Notes under the pieces: model-generated
Seen by the model: the letters and a program-made list of their open reading frames with translations, nothing else
What the model was told of the DNA's origin: nothing
Database searches by the model: none
Shown: piece by piece, positions 36,049-44,527 of the stretch
Numbering within the stretch: position 1 is the first letter of the stretch
How the letters are laid out: the number at the start of each line of letters is the position of its first letter
Position numbers and translations under genes: made by a program
NCBI GenBank assembly: GCA_963650165.1
Contig: CAVJKX010000002.1
Span: 62,001-126,000 of the forward strand
DNA length: 64,000 bases
Source: F23-B02 sp963650165
GTDB taxonomy: Bacteria; Bacillota; Clostridia; Oscillospirales; Oscillospiraceae
Direction of reading: 5' to 3'

Positions 36049-38382
36049 TTATGCCGCTCTTGCGATGAATACTGCAAGCTGTGCGCGGGTGCAGCTTGCG
36101 TTCGGGGAGAAGGTGCTGTCGGTCGTGCCCTTGGTGATGCCCTTTTCCACTGCCCACGATACGGACATTGCGTAGTAGCAGTTGAACTGGCCCACGTCGG
36201 TGAAGTTGCACCAGCTGCGGACCTCCTCTGAGCCGTTTGCACGCCACAGGAAGGTCACGATCTGTGCGCGGGTGCAGGTGGCATCGGGACTGAAGGTGGT
36301 CTTGGTGGTACCCTCGGTGATGCCCTTTTCGACTGCCCACAGGACTGCCTTCTCATAGAAGCTGCCTGCCTTCACGTCGGTGAAGTTTGTGGTCTTTATT
36401 GTGGGCTCGGGGCAGCCGGCTGCACGCCAGAGCATGGTGACTGCCTGAGCGCGGGTGCAGGTGGCGTTGGGACTGAAGGTCGCTGCGGTCGTGCCCTTGA
36501 CAACGCCGCTCTGTGCAAGCTGCATGACGCTGTCATAGTACCATGCGCTCTCGGATACGTCCTCAAACGGATTTTCAAAGCCCTTGGCCTCGATCTTCCA
36601 GGTGGACTTTATCTCGGGAGAGATGGTGCCCTGCTCCTTGATGTAATCGGCAAGTATGTTGCGGGCCTGACCCTTATCCTCGCCCTGGATCATGTCGTAC
36701 TGGGTCGAGTAGATCACGCGGCTGTCGTCGTTGGGAGTGAAATTGCAGCCGTGCTCGTTGAGGTAGGTGATGTAGTTGCCGCCGTCATTGTAACGGTAGT
36801 TGTTGATAACGACGGTGAAGGTATCGTCGTCTGCGACCTCCTTGCCGTTATAGGTCATGGAGCTGATGCGGCTGCCGTCGGGAGCCGTCGGGTCGATGAC
36901 ATAGCTGAAGCCGTCGCCGTAGATAACGTCGTAATAGGTCAGGCCGCCGCTGATGCCGTAGGAGCCGTCGTCGTTGGTGACGACCTTGGAGGCCGAGCAC
37001 TCAAGCCAGGTGCGGACTTCCTTGCCGCTCATCTGTATCTGATAGAACCAGTTTTCATAGCGGTACAGGGCGAACATGTCACCGAGAACTATCTCGCCCT
37101 CGGCGATGAGGTTCTCGTTATTGCCGGAGAGAAGCGGCGCGGTGATTGAAAGCTGGGCGGGCTTATCGTCGCTCGTATCGTCGGGCGTGTTCACGCCGCC
37201 GCGGTCATACGCGCCCCAGATCTGGGCCTGGTTTACGAGATCGACAAAGGCCGAGGGTGCGGTGCCGAGATTGCTCGCGGTGAAGTTGCCGCTTGCCGAG
37301 CCGATGGGCTGGAGCATATATTCGCTCCAGGTAGCGTCCTCATAGGGCTGGAGGGCCGCAACGAGCTCTGCATCGGGCTCGTAGAGAGCAGCTCTCTTTT
37401 CCGTCATCGGAACGCTCTGTGCGTCAACGGTGTACTCCTTGGTGGTCTTGTTGTAGGTGAAAAGTGCGCGGCCCACGGCTGCTGCCTTGGTGCTCGGAGA
37501 GATAACGGGGATCTCCTTGCCCGCGGTGTTTGTGATCATGGTAACGCCGTTGCGGTGCTCATGGCCGGAGAAAACGAGGTCGATGCTGTCGGTGGTGGAG
37601 ACGAGCTCACGGATGAAGTCGGAGCGCTCGGAGTCGCCGTCGATGCCGCTGTGGCTGACGAGGACGATGAGGTTTGCCTTCTCCTTCATCTCTTTTTCGT
37701 AGTGCTTATAGGTCTCGACAACGCCGGCAAAATAAATGCCTTCCCAGTTTTCGGGGACATCCCAGTTTGAGATGTTGGGGTTGCCTATGCCCATAATTGC
37801 GACCTTTACGCCGTCATATTCCTTGATAACATAGGGTGCATAGCCGTTCCAGGTTTTCCAGTCCCGGCTTGCATCGCTGTTGCTGCTTGCGTCGAGGTAG
37901 TTTGCCATGGAAACGCCGACCTGGGACTCGGTCTCGGTGGACTTGGAGGTCAGGTAATCGAGCTGACGCTGGAGTATATCCATGCCGTAGTTGAACTCAT
38001 GGTTGCCGACTACCCACATGTCGTAGTCGAGCATACGCATGACCTTCATTGCGGGGTCTTCGACATCCTTCTTCATGAAGGCATAGTAGTAGGTCAGCGG
38101 CGTACCTTGGACGGTATCGCCGGAGTCGCTGAGGAATACGTTTTCATACTCGGCACGCTGCTGCTTAATATAGGTCGCAACGCGCGTCATGGACTGATAA
38201 TGCGTTCCGGACTGCTCCTGATCCTTGGTATAGTCCGTTGCAAACTGCTGGCCGTGAACGTCTGAGGTATCGAGGAAGAGTATCTCAACCTCATTGTCAT
38301 CGGCAAATGCTGCTGGCATCAGGCTCACACACATGCACAGAACGAGCGCGAATGCAAGCAGGCGCGACAGTCTTTTCTTCAT
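36049..38382 (-). CDS. Secreted 5'-nucleotidase / metallophosphoesterase with three SLH domains (copy A)
   Basis: 777 residues. Signal peptide 1-27. Calcineurin-like phosphatase domain: TSDVHG, SDSGDTVQG, GNHEFNYG, LVSHSGIDGD and SGHEHRNG provide the dinuclear metal site. A 5'-nucleotidase C-terminal domain (about 360-580) includes GDMFALYRYENWFYQ and RYNDGGNYI. Three SLH repeats (about 595-777) follow. It likely releases phosphate and nucleosides from extracellular nucleotides at the cell wall. The SLH-coding part is nearly base-identical to that of the upstream paralogue (38589-41006), while the catalytic part is diverged. The upstream region is homologous to that of copy B. Confidence 0.9.
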   Translation of the reverse strand: MKKRLSRLLAFALVLCMCVSLMPAAFADDNEVEILFLDTSDVHGQQFATDYTKDQEQSGTHYQSMTRVATYIKQQRAEYENVFLSDSGDTVQGTPLTYYYAFMKKDVEDPAMKVMRMLDYDMWVVGNHEFNYGMDILQRQLDYLTSKSTETESQVGVSMANYLDASSNSDASRDWKTWNGYAPYVIKEYDGVKVAIMGIGNPNISNWDVPENWEGIYFAGVVETYKHYEKEMKEKANLIVLVSHSGIDGDSERSDFIRELVSTTDSIDLVFSGHEHRNGVTMITNTAGKEIPVISPSTKAAAVGRALFTYNKTTKEYTVDAQSVPMTEKRAALYEPDAELVAALQPYEDATWSEYMLQPIGSASGNFTASNLGTAPSAFVDLVNQAQIWGAYDRGGVNTPDDTSDDKPAQLSITAPLLSGNNENLIAEGEIVLGDMFALYRYENWFYQIQMSGKEVRTWLECSASKVVTNDDGSYGISGGLTYYDVIYGDGFSYVIDPTAPDGSRISSMTYNGKEVADDDTFTVVINNYRYNDGGNYITYLNEHGCNFTPNDDSRVIYSTQYDMIQGEDKGQARNILADYIKEQGTISPEIKSTWKIEAKGFENPFEDVSESAWYYDSVMQLAQSGVVKGTTAATFSPNATCTRAQAVTMLWRAAGCPEPTIKTTNFTDVKAGSFYEKAVLWAVEKGITEGTTKTTFSPDATCTRAQIVTFLWRANGSEEVRSWCNFTDVGQFNCYYAMSVSWAVEKGITKGTTDSTFSPNASCTRAQLAVFIARAA
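36056..36586 (-). repeat. 531-bp SLH-coding block, copy A
   Basis: Matches 38611-39141 with two visible mismatches (ACTGC/ACGGC and TCCTC/TCCGC contexts), constant offset of 2555 bp, no gaps. It codes the last part of the catalytic-SLH junction and all three SLH repeats. Confidence 0.9.
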
Positions 38383-38532
38383 TCAAGCGGTCTCCTTTAT
38401 CAATATTTTTTGAGCGGTCAATGCCGTTCACACTTTAATAATAAAATAATTTTGTATCAAAGTCCATACGCTATATTTTTTTCAGCGTTATTAACAATTG
38501 CATGCTTTTAAATTTTCAAATTTTCATTTTCT

Positions 38533-38550
38533 TCACGAAAACATAACGAA
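38533..38550 (-). pseudogene. Relic of the 3' end of the zinc-ribbon gene
   Basis: TTC GTT ATG TTT TCG TGA (Phe-Val-Met-Phe-Ser-stop) matches the last codons of the intact gene at 41160-41177 (FVKFS-stop). It is followed by about 150 bp resembling the region upstream of copy B, including -35 TTGATA-17-TAAAGT. Confidence 0.6.
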
Positions 38551-38580
38551 ATCCCTGCGCCGCGGAAGCAGCGCAGGGAT
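38551..38580 (-). terminator. Terminator of the second 5'-nucleotidase-SLH gene
   Basis: ATCCCTGCGC/GCGCAGGGAT 10-bp stem with a 10-nt loop, 8 bp after the stop at 38589. The minus-strand tail is only moderately T-rich. Confidence 0.6.
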
Positions 38581-38588
38581 CATGGAAT

Positions 38589-41006
38589 TTATGCTTTTAT
38601 CATATTTTCGGCTCTTGCGATGAATACGGCAAGCTGTGCGCGGGTGCAGCTTGCGTTCGGGGAGAAGGTGCTGTCGGTCGTGCCCTTGGTGATGCCCTTT
38701 TCCACTGCCCACGATACGGACATTGCGTAGTAGCAGTTGAACTGGCCCACGTCGGTGAAGTTGCACCAGCTGCGGACCTCCTCTGAGCCGTTTGCACGCC
38801 ACAGGAAGGTCACGATCTGTGCGCGGGTGCAGGTGGCATCGGGACTGAAGGTGGTCTTGGTGGTACCCTCGGTGATGCCCTTTTCGACTGCCCACAGGAC
38901 TGCCTTCTCATAGAAGCTGCCTGCCTTCACGTCGGTGAAGTTTGTGGTCTTTATTGTGGGCTCGGGGCAGCCGGCTGCACGCCAGAGCATGGTGACTGCC
39001 TGAGCGCGGGTGCAGGTGGCGTTGGGACTGAAGGTCGCTGCGGTCGTGCCCTTGACAACGCCGCTCTGTGCAAGCTGCATGACGCTGTCATAGTACCATG
39101 CGCTCTCGGATACGTCCGCAAACGGATTTTCAAAGCCCTTGCTTTCAGTCAGCAGAGTCCATTTTGAATCCGTACCGTGAGAGACCTTATCCGTGGGAGA
39201 TACCGTACCCATATGTGCGACATACTCGCCGATCAGGGTGGGAACGGGTGCGCGGTCGGCGCCCAGGTACTGGCTCGCCGTCCAGCAGCAGTCGGCTTCG
39301 GTCAGGCCAGTTGCCTCGAAGAAACCGTATCCGCCGGACAGACGGTAGGAGTTGAGGGTGACGCGGATCTTGCCTTCCATTTTCAGAAGGTCAACGCCGT
39401 TTATCGACGCCGAAACGACGCGCTCACCGGCGGGCTTTGTAAGATCAAAGGTGTAGTCAACGCCGTAGAAGGTGTCCAGTCCGAATATGGACACGCCCTC
39501 GGCTACCGCTGGCTTTCCGTCCTTGATCGCGTACATGTCGGCTACGGCGCTCATCCAGTTATAAAGCTGCTGCGGCGTCATATCGACCGCGCAGAGCAGG
39601 TTATTGGAATAACGGTAGAGCTTTGACAGCTCGAGCGTGGAAACGCTGCTGCCGTCTGACGGGACAAAGCTCAGAACGCCGCCGCTTGCGGTACCGAATA
39701 CCGGCGAAGCGATGGAGACGACTGCGCCCTCTATGCCCTTTTCCTCATAGCTCTGCCATGAAGCCCATATCTGTGCCTTGTGAATGAAGCTTGTCAGCTG
39801 GGTCTGGCTGAGTACCATGTCGTTATTGGTCTTTCCCTCGGCTTCGGAGCTGACTGCGTTCCAGCCGTTATCGAACTTGCCGAGAGGTGCGGATGCCCAT
39901 GCATAGGTATCGTCATACCAGGGCTGAAGCGTCTCTGCGAGGGTCTTGTCGTTCTCTTCCCCGCTGAGCTTTACGGAATCGGCGGTAACGGTGAAGTCAG
40001 AGACCTTGCCCTGCTCGTCAAAGCTGACGGTAAAAACATTCTTCGTGAGCGTCGTGCCGCCGCCGTTTACGATGTATATCTCCTTGCCGTCGGCATTTTT
40101 GACAGTCTCGATGTTGGCTCTGTGGTCATGGCCGTAAATGAGAAGGTCAACACCGTGCGACTTCGTCACGCCGGTATAGGCCTGAGATTCGAGATCGTAG
40201 CCGTCATTGCCGCCGCGTCCGGTATGGGCCGCAACAACGATGATATCCGCAAGATCCTCGTCCGTTATCTTCTTGGTCCACTTATTGATCTCGTTTTCGA
40301 GCTCGCCGTTGGGGTTATCAAGGTTGCTGAACTGGAGATTGGGGTAGTTGGTGGCCAAGTCCCAGGTCGCGTTCGCGGCGTTGCCTATGCCTATTATCGC
40401 AACGCGCACGGTGCGGCCGCTGCCTGCATCGAGGGTCTTGATGATGTAGGGATCATAGTAGGAGCTTCCGGCCGCAGCAGGCTCGCCGCGGAAATTCGTG
40501 CCGTCCTTGATGAGCGTGAGGTTTGCGCTGAGGACCGCTATCCCGGCTTTGTCGGCCAGGTTTGTCTGAGCGTCTCTCTGCTCCGGCGTGAAGTTGAACT
40601 CATGGTTTCCCATTCCCCATACATCGTAGCCGATGTATTTCATTGCGGTGATCATGGGATTTTCCTTGTCGGCATTCTGCGTAATGGCATACTGCGCGAC
40701 GAGGGTGCCCTGGATAGTGTCGCCGTTGTCGATGAGTATGGTGTTTTCCTTACCGTACTCGGCGCGCTCCTTTGCGACCGCAGTGGCCACTCTGAGCATG
40801 GAGTTCATGTCTTCCTTTTGGGTCGAAACATCGTTTGCAGTTGATCTTCCGTGCATGTCAGTCGTGGATAAAACAGCAAAGCTGTAGGTATCCTTCGCAC
40901 CGTCGGCTGCGGTCTCGTCTCCGTCGGCAAATGCCGCGGGCATAAGACTTATGCACATGCACAGTACGAGTATGAATGCAAGAAGGCGCGAGTGTCTTTT
41001 CTTCAT
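38589..41006 (-). CDS. Secreted bifunctional nucleotidase / cyclic phosphodiesterase-like protein with SLH domains (copy B)
   Basis: 805 residues from the ATG at 41006 (AAGGAG 9 bp upstream). Signal peptide about 1-27. Metallophosphatase motifs TTDMHGR, DNGDTIQG, GNHEFNF, VAAHTGRGG and YGHDHRAN. The C-terminal nucleotidase domain carries LSKLYRYSNNLLCAVDMT and NSYRLSGGYGFFE. Three SLH repeats follow. It resembles CpdB/YfkN-type 2',3'-cyclic nucleotide phosphodiesterase/nucleotidases more than copy A does. With copy A it forms a tandem pair; its promoter (TTGACA-17-TAAGTG) lies just after the zinc-ribbon gene of dehydratase-like operon 2. A phosphate-scavenging role is likely, but no clear Pho box was found. 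Confidence 0.9.
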   Translation of the reverse strand: MKKRHSRLLAFILVLCMCISLMPAAFADGDETAADGAKDTYSFAVLSTTDMHGRSTANDVSTQKEDMNSMLRVATAVAKERAEYGKENTILIDNGDTIQGTLVAQYAITQNADKENPMITAMKYIGYDVWGMGNHEFNFTPEQRDAQTNLADKAGIAVLSANLTLIKDGTNFRGEPAAAGSSYYDPYIIKTLDAGSGRTVRVAIIGIGNAANATWDLATNYPNLQFSNLDNPNGELENEINKWTKKITDEDLADIIVVAAHTGRGGNDGYDLESQAYTGVTKSHGVDLLIYGHDHRANIETVKNADGKEIYIVNGGGTTLTKNVFTVSFDEQGKVSDFTVTADSVKLSGEENDKTLAETLQPWYDDTYAWASAPLGKFDNGWNAVSSEAEGKTNNDMVLSQTQLTSFIHKAQIWASWQSYEEKGIEGAVVSIASPVFGTASGGVLSFVPSDGSSVSTLELSKLYRYSNNLLCAVDMTPQQLYNWMSAVADMYAIKDGKPAVAEGVSIFGLDTFYGVDYTFDLTKPAGERVVSASINGVDLLKMEGKIRVTLNSYRLSGGYGFFEATGLTEADCCWTASQYLGADRAPVPTLIGEYVAHMGTVSPTDKVSHGTDSKWTLLTESKGFENPFADVSESAWYYDSVMQLAQSGVVKGTTAATFSPNATCTRAQAVTMLWRAAGCPEPTIKTTNFTDVKAGSFYEKAVLWAVEKGITEGTTKTTFSPDATCTRAQIVTFLWRANGSEEVRSWCNFTDVGQFNCYYAMSVSWAVEKGITKGTTDSTFSPNASCTRAQLAVFIARAENMIKA
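38611..39141 (-). repeat. 531-bp SLH-coding block, copy B
   Basis: Partner of 36056-36586. See the finding on gene conversion. Confidence 0.9.
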
Positions 41007-41159
41007 TCGGGTGTTCTCCTTTTTCAAATATTTTTCGAGCGGTCATGCCGCTGTTCTGCACTTAACTATAAATCACTTTCGTGTCAAAGTCCAGCGGACA
41101 TATATTTTTCATCATTATCTACAATCGGATGCTTCGAATTTTTTATATTTTGACGTGCT

Positions 41160-41432
41160 TCACGAAAACTTAACGAAGCCCGTCAGCGTCCCGAGGGGGT
41201 AGCCGAGCGTCCATGCGTTGTCGCCGCATTTCGGGCAGACCGTGCCGCGCTCGTGCAGCTCGTCGATATACGCCTCGGCGCGCTGGATATACATATTGGT
41301 CTTGACGACGTATTTGCATTTGGGACAATACACGAGGTAGTTAGCAAAGCTGTCGTATATGCCCTTTTTGCGGTTCTCCTTCTCCTCGTAGGAGAGTGCG
41401 CGCGGGAGAATATTGTGATTGGTATAGCTCAT
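41160..41432 (-). CDS. Zinc-ribbon protein of dehydratase-like operon 2
   Basis: 90 residues with two CPKC knuckles (YCPKCKYVVKT near 36-44 and CPKCGDNAW near 66-74) separated by a helix, which suggests one structural zinc site. No DNA-binding or enzymatic motif. ATG at 41432 has GAGGAGG overlapping the stop of the 52-residue membrane protein gene 12 bp upstream, so it is the last gene of that operon. Operon 1 lacks an intact counterpart. Its final codons are duplicated as a relic at 38533. Confidence 0.78.
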   Translation of the reverse strand: MSYTNHNILPRALSYEEKENRKKGIYDSFANYLVYCPKCKYVVKTNMYIQRAEAYIDELHERGTVCPKCGDNAWTLGYPLGTLTGFVKFS

Positions 41433-41444
41433 GTTCTTCCCTCC

Positions 41445-41603
41445 TCAGATCAGGTGCTCGCGCTTTACGCTGTCATGGTGCTTATCGAGGAAGGGCACGA
41501 TGACGCTGCGCATAAGACGCATATCGAGATTGAAATAGTATACCGCAAAGAGCGCTGCGAGCGTAAGACTGCCGGCGCCCATTATCTTAGCCAATACTTT
41601 CAT
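41445..41603 (-). CDS. 52-residue single-helix membrane protein of dehydratase-like operon 2
   Basis: Starts MKVLAKIMGAG with AGGAG upstream and ends KREHLI. One hydrophobic helix (about 7-25) exits in FAVYYFNLDMR, matching the 56-residue protein at 32803 through the FNLDM motif and the same spacing to a Pro-x-Leu step. It lies 15 bp after the 536-residue subunit gene and 12 bp before the zinc-ribbon gene. Too small for simple gene finders, but supported by the paralogue, the ribosome-binding site and the tight operon packing. Confidence 0.8.
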   Translation of the reverse strand: MKVLAKIMGAGSLTLAALFAVYYFNLDMRLMRSVIVPFLDKHHDSVKREHLI

Positions 41604-41618
41604 GCTGCTTCTCCTTTC

Positions 41619-43229
41619 TTACCAGCCCATCTCGTCGTCGAAATCGACGAGGGTCGGGTCTACGGGCTCTTCGTGCATAACGCTCTGCATATACTGGTTG
41701 ACGGTCTTGCGCGCCTCGTTTGTCGGAACGATGCGGCAGTCCATCAGCGCATGCGGCATCCAGATGATATTGAACCTGTCACGGTGCTTGTGGAATTCCT
41801 CCTCAAGCAGTCCCTGTGCGCCGGCCATGCCCTTGCAGCCGATGTCGTCGTACATGATAATGGTGTCGCAGTTGAACTTCTCCGCCGTCTCCCACATCTG
41901 CATCAGGTGGCGGTTGCCGCCGACGGTGTGCGTGCGCATGGGCGTTCTCGCGTGCCAGTCGGCAATATCGCTCATCATGGTATCGCGGTCGGTGGTATCG
42001 ACGATATTGTGGCCCGTGAGCGAGTCCATGTTTATGACGGTCATGATGCCCCAGCAGTTATACAGCCACTGCACGCCGTGGGCATAGTAGGTCGAGCCGC
42101 AGGACCAGGCCAGTGCGCGATGACGCGCCAGTGGGAACGGATGAATGTTCCTGCGCACGCATTTTTCAAAGACCCTGTTTATCTTCCTGTTGGCCTTCTT
42201 AAAATACTTCGTGCCGCCCTGCTGATAGAAGTAGATGCGGAACAGTCCCTGAACGACGGAGTTCAGCGCGCCGTTATCGCTCTTGGCATAGATATCCCAG
42301 CGGTTCAATGAGCCGCGGTTAAACTCGTTGGTATCCTCGATGTGCTCGATAAAGGCATCCCAGTCAAAGGGAACGCCGAACTGCTGCTCGAGAAATTCGA
42401 TGGCCGAGTAAACCTCGTGTATGCCGAGCTCCTTGGTCGTCGGATCGTCGTACATAAGCGGAGAGGTGAACGGATGCACGGCCTTTTTGCCGTCGGCAGA
42501 CAGCGCGCGCCACATTGCGGTGTTGTCCATCATGTTTGCGTCGCAGGGGTTATTGGTCGTCAGCCAGCAGTTGCCGATATCGGGGTATTCGCCGTCGACG
42601 GCCACGCCGACCTCGACGAGCGGCAGCGTGCACATGTCGCCCGGTATGCCGCAGGCGACGGCCTGATCGACATAGTAGCAGCCGAGCTGCTTGCGCATGA
42701 GCGGCAGCATGAACGCCGCGTGCTGCTGCATGTTTATCGCATAATGTCCGGGGAAGCCGAAGATTATGTGCTTGGGCAGTGTGTAGTCAAAGGCGACGGT
42801 AACGTCCGTCCACTTGGTCTTTCCGAGCTTGCGGTCGGCGCGCAGGCTCTTCCACAGGGTATCGGTCGAGTCGGAGATCATGCAGTCGAGCGCGTACAGA
42901 TCCGCTCTGAGCGCCTCGCCGCGGTCGCCCTCAATCCACTTATCGACCATCATCGGAGCGGCAAGGTATGCCGACAGCCAGCGATATTTCCAGAACGCCT
43001 TTGCGATGCGCACGGGATCGTGCATGACGAATATCGCCATCTTGACCCATGTGCACAGCCATTTGTAAAACGCAAACGCCGTGTCCTTCACGCCGCGCCA
43101 CTCGCGCCGTGCGTAGAAGTTCGTGCCTTCAATGTATCTCTGACCTATGTAATGGCAGGGCTCATCGCCTTTGAGGAAGTGCTCAAGGCTGCCGTACTGC
43201 TCTTTGATGCTGATCTTTCTTTTCCACAT
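41619..43229 (-). CDS. 2-hydroxyacyl-CoA dehydratase (HGD-D)-family large subunit, operon 2
   Basis: 536 residues, paralogue of 32988-34568. The N-terminal extension is conserved in pattern: RREWRGVKDT (41-50), aromatic stretch FYKWLCTWVKMAIFVMH (54-70) and KYRWLSAYLAAPMM. The core has GIPGDMC, NNPCDANMM, and IIMYDDIGCKGMAGAQG with the putative Fe-S Cys near the C-terminus. The extension could be an amphipathic membrane-contact or partner-binding element. It starts 14 bp after the 398-residue subunit and is followed by the 52-residue membrane protein. The substrate is not inferable; it may differ from operon 1 because the two large subunits look only moderately similar. Confidence 0.82.
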   Translation of the reverse strand: MWKRKISIKEQYGSLEHFLKGDEPCHYIGQRYIEGTNFYARREWRGVKDTAFAFYKWLCTWVKMAIFVMHDPVRIAKAFWKYRWLSAYLAAPMMVDKWIEGDRGEALRADLYALDCMISDSTDTLWKSLRADRKLGKTKWTDVTVAFDYTLPKHIIFGFPGHYAINMQQHAAFMLPLMRKQLGCYYVDQAVACGIPGDMCTLPLVEVGVAVDGEYPDIGNCWLTTNNPCDANMMDNTAMWRALSADGKKAVHPFTSPLMYDDPTTKELGIHEVYSAIEFLEQQFGVPFDWDAFIEHIEDTNEFNRGSLNRWDIYAKSDNGALNSVVQGLFRIYFYQQGGTKYFKKANRKINRVFEKCVRRNIHPFPLARHRALAWSCGSTYYAHGVQWLYNCWGIMTVINMDSLTGHNIVDTTDRDTMMSDIADWHARTPMRTHTVGGNRHLMQMWETAEKFNCDTIIMYDDIGCKGMAGAQGLLEEEFHKHRDRFNIIWMPHALMDCRIVPTNEARKTVNQYMQSVMHEEPVDPTLVDFDDEMGW

Positions 43230-43243
43230 AGCCGTTTACCTCC

Positions 43244-44440
43244 TCAAGTGGCCTGAATTTTCTTGATTTCAAGCGATTCGACGAAGGCCTGAAATCTTGT
43301 GCGGAGCTGGCCTGTTGCCGCGTTTGCGTAATCGCGCTCTATCTGGCAGGTGGGTATCGCCGAGGGGACGTTCAGGCCCTCTGCCAGCCACTTTGCCGCA
43401 ATGGCGCGCTCATAGCCCCAGTATTCGCAGAACTTCATATTCTGAAGGATGATGCCGTCGGCCTTGTATTCCTTTGCGATATCGTACAGAAACTGCTTGC
43501 GGGCAATGATATTCTCCGTACCCATCGCACGGGGGCACTCGTTTATCTTCATATAGTGCTCTGCCAGCGCGTCAAGCGGGTGCTGTCCGGGAGCGACGCT
43601 TATCTCCTCCCTGCCCGGCAGTGAGCCGAAGCAGTAGCGGTCGGCAACGACACGTGCGCCGCACATCTCGACAAGCTTCGTAAACTCCGGATCGTCGATC
43701 TCGCTTCCGACGAGCATGACCTTGGCCCTGTAGTCCGGCTTATCGTCAGGCTCACGGGTTTTGAGCTCCTCGGCCGTCTCGCGCAGCTTATCTGCGATGA
43801 GATACTTCGGGCAAACGAGCGTCACGAGCTGGATAATGTGGAATTCATAGCCCGTTATCGTAGGCTCGTCAAGCTTGCGGTAGCTGCCGATCTCGGTAAT
43901 GAGCCGGCATATCTCATTGTGCCGCTCGATGGCGTCCATGAGCTTTTCCTCGGAATAATCCACGCCGTAGGTCTCGCGCATGGGAGTTATGATCTTCTTT
44001 TCTATCTGGCGGCGGAAGTATCCGGCGTACCAATCGCCCTTTTTTATGGGCATGTCGATGCAGGCGGTAAAGAATTTTTCGTTCGGGATGAGCTTGCAGT
44101 AGTCAAAATACTGCTCCATGCGGTTCATGGTGGTGCAGCACTCCTGGCCGATGAGCGCGGAAATGAAATTGTATCCGCCTTCAAAGGCGCGCTCAAGGAT
44201 GCTCTTGGAATACGGGCAGGAGCGGTTTGTCATATAATAGGTCGCAAGATCCGGGTTCGTGCAGCCCGGCGCACGCAGTCTTACGCCGAAGCAGCCCTCG
44301 ACATCGAGCAGCGGCTCGGGTATGTAAGAGCAGTTGTAGGCAAGCGCAAGCTTGCCCTCGGAGCACGCCTGCTTTACAAGCGCGTTGTTGGCCTCCCGCA
44401 GGAGACTTTCGAAATAAATAAGATGCTTCAGGTCTCTCAT
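43244..44440 (-). CDS. 2-hydroxyacyl-CoA dehydratase (HGD-D)-family small subunit, operon 2
   Basis: 398 residues from MRDLKHL (CGGGGGAAC upstream), the same length as its operon 1 paralogue. HGD-D signatures: TGYEFHIIQL, LVGSEIDD, ADRYCFGSLPGRE (Cys), GIILQNMKFCEYWGYE (Cys), ATGQLRTRFQAFVE. A third Cys candidate lies in LIGQECCTTMN. A longer open frame upstream runs through the tRNA-Arg gene and is not used. Promoter TTGAAG-17-TAATAT at 44499-44527. Confidence 0.85.
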   Translation of the reverse strand: MRDLKHLIYFESLLREANNALVKQACSEGKLALAYNCSYIPEPLLDVEGCFGVRLRAPGCTNPDLATYYMTNRSCPYSKSILERAFEGGYNFISALIGQECCTTMNRMEQYFDYCKLIPNEKFFTACIDMPIKKGDWYAGYFRRQIEKKIITPMRETYGVDYSEEKLMDAIERHNEICRLITEIGSYRKLDEPTITGYEFHIIQLVTLVCPKYLIADKLRETAEELKTREPDDKPDYRAKVMLVGSEIDDPEFTKLVEMCGARVVADRYCFGSLPGREEISVAPGQHPLDALAEHYMKINECPRAMGTENIIARKQFLYDIAKEYKADGIILQNMKFCEYWGYERAIAAKWLAEGLNVPSAIPTCQIERDYANAATGQLRTRFQAFVESLEIKKIQAT

Positions 44441-44498
44441 AGTGTTCCCCCGTTTCAAATGACCGCGACAAATGTCCCTTCGCAGTCTGGATGTTATA

Positions 44499-44527
44499 AT
44501 ATTATCACTCGCAACAATAAACTTCAA
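44499..44527 (-). promoter_or_regulatory. Promoter of dehydratase-like operon 2 with TGTACAAA boxes upstream
   Basis: Minus-strand TTGAAG (44522-44527), 17-bp spacer, TAATAT (44499-44504). TTTGTACA lies at 44532-44539 and TTGTACA at 44551-44557. Confidence 0.55.
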
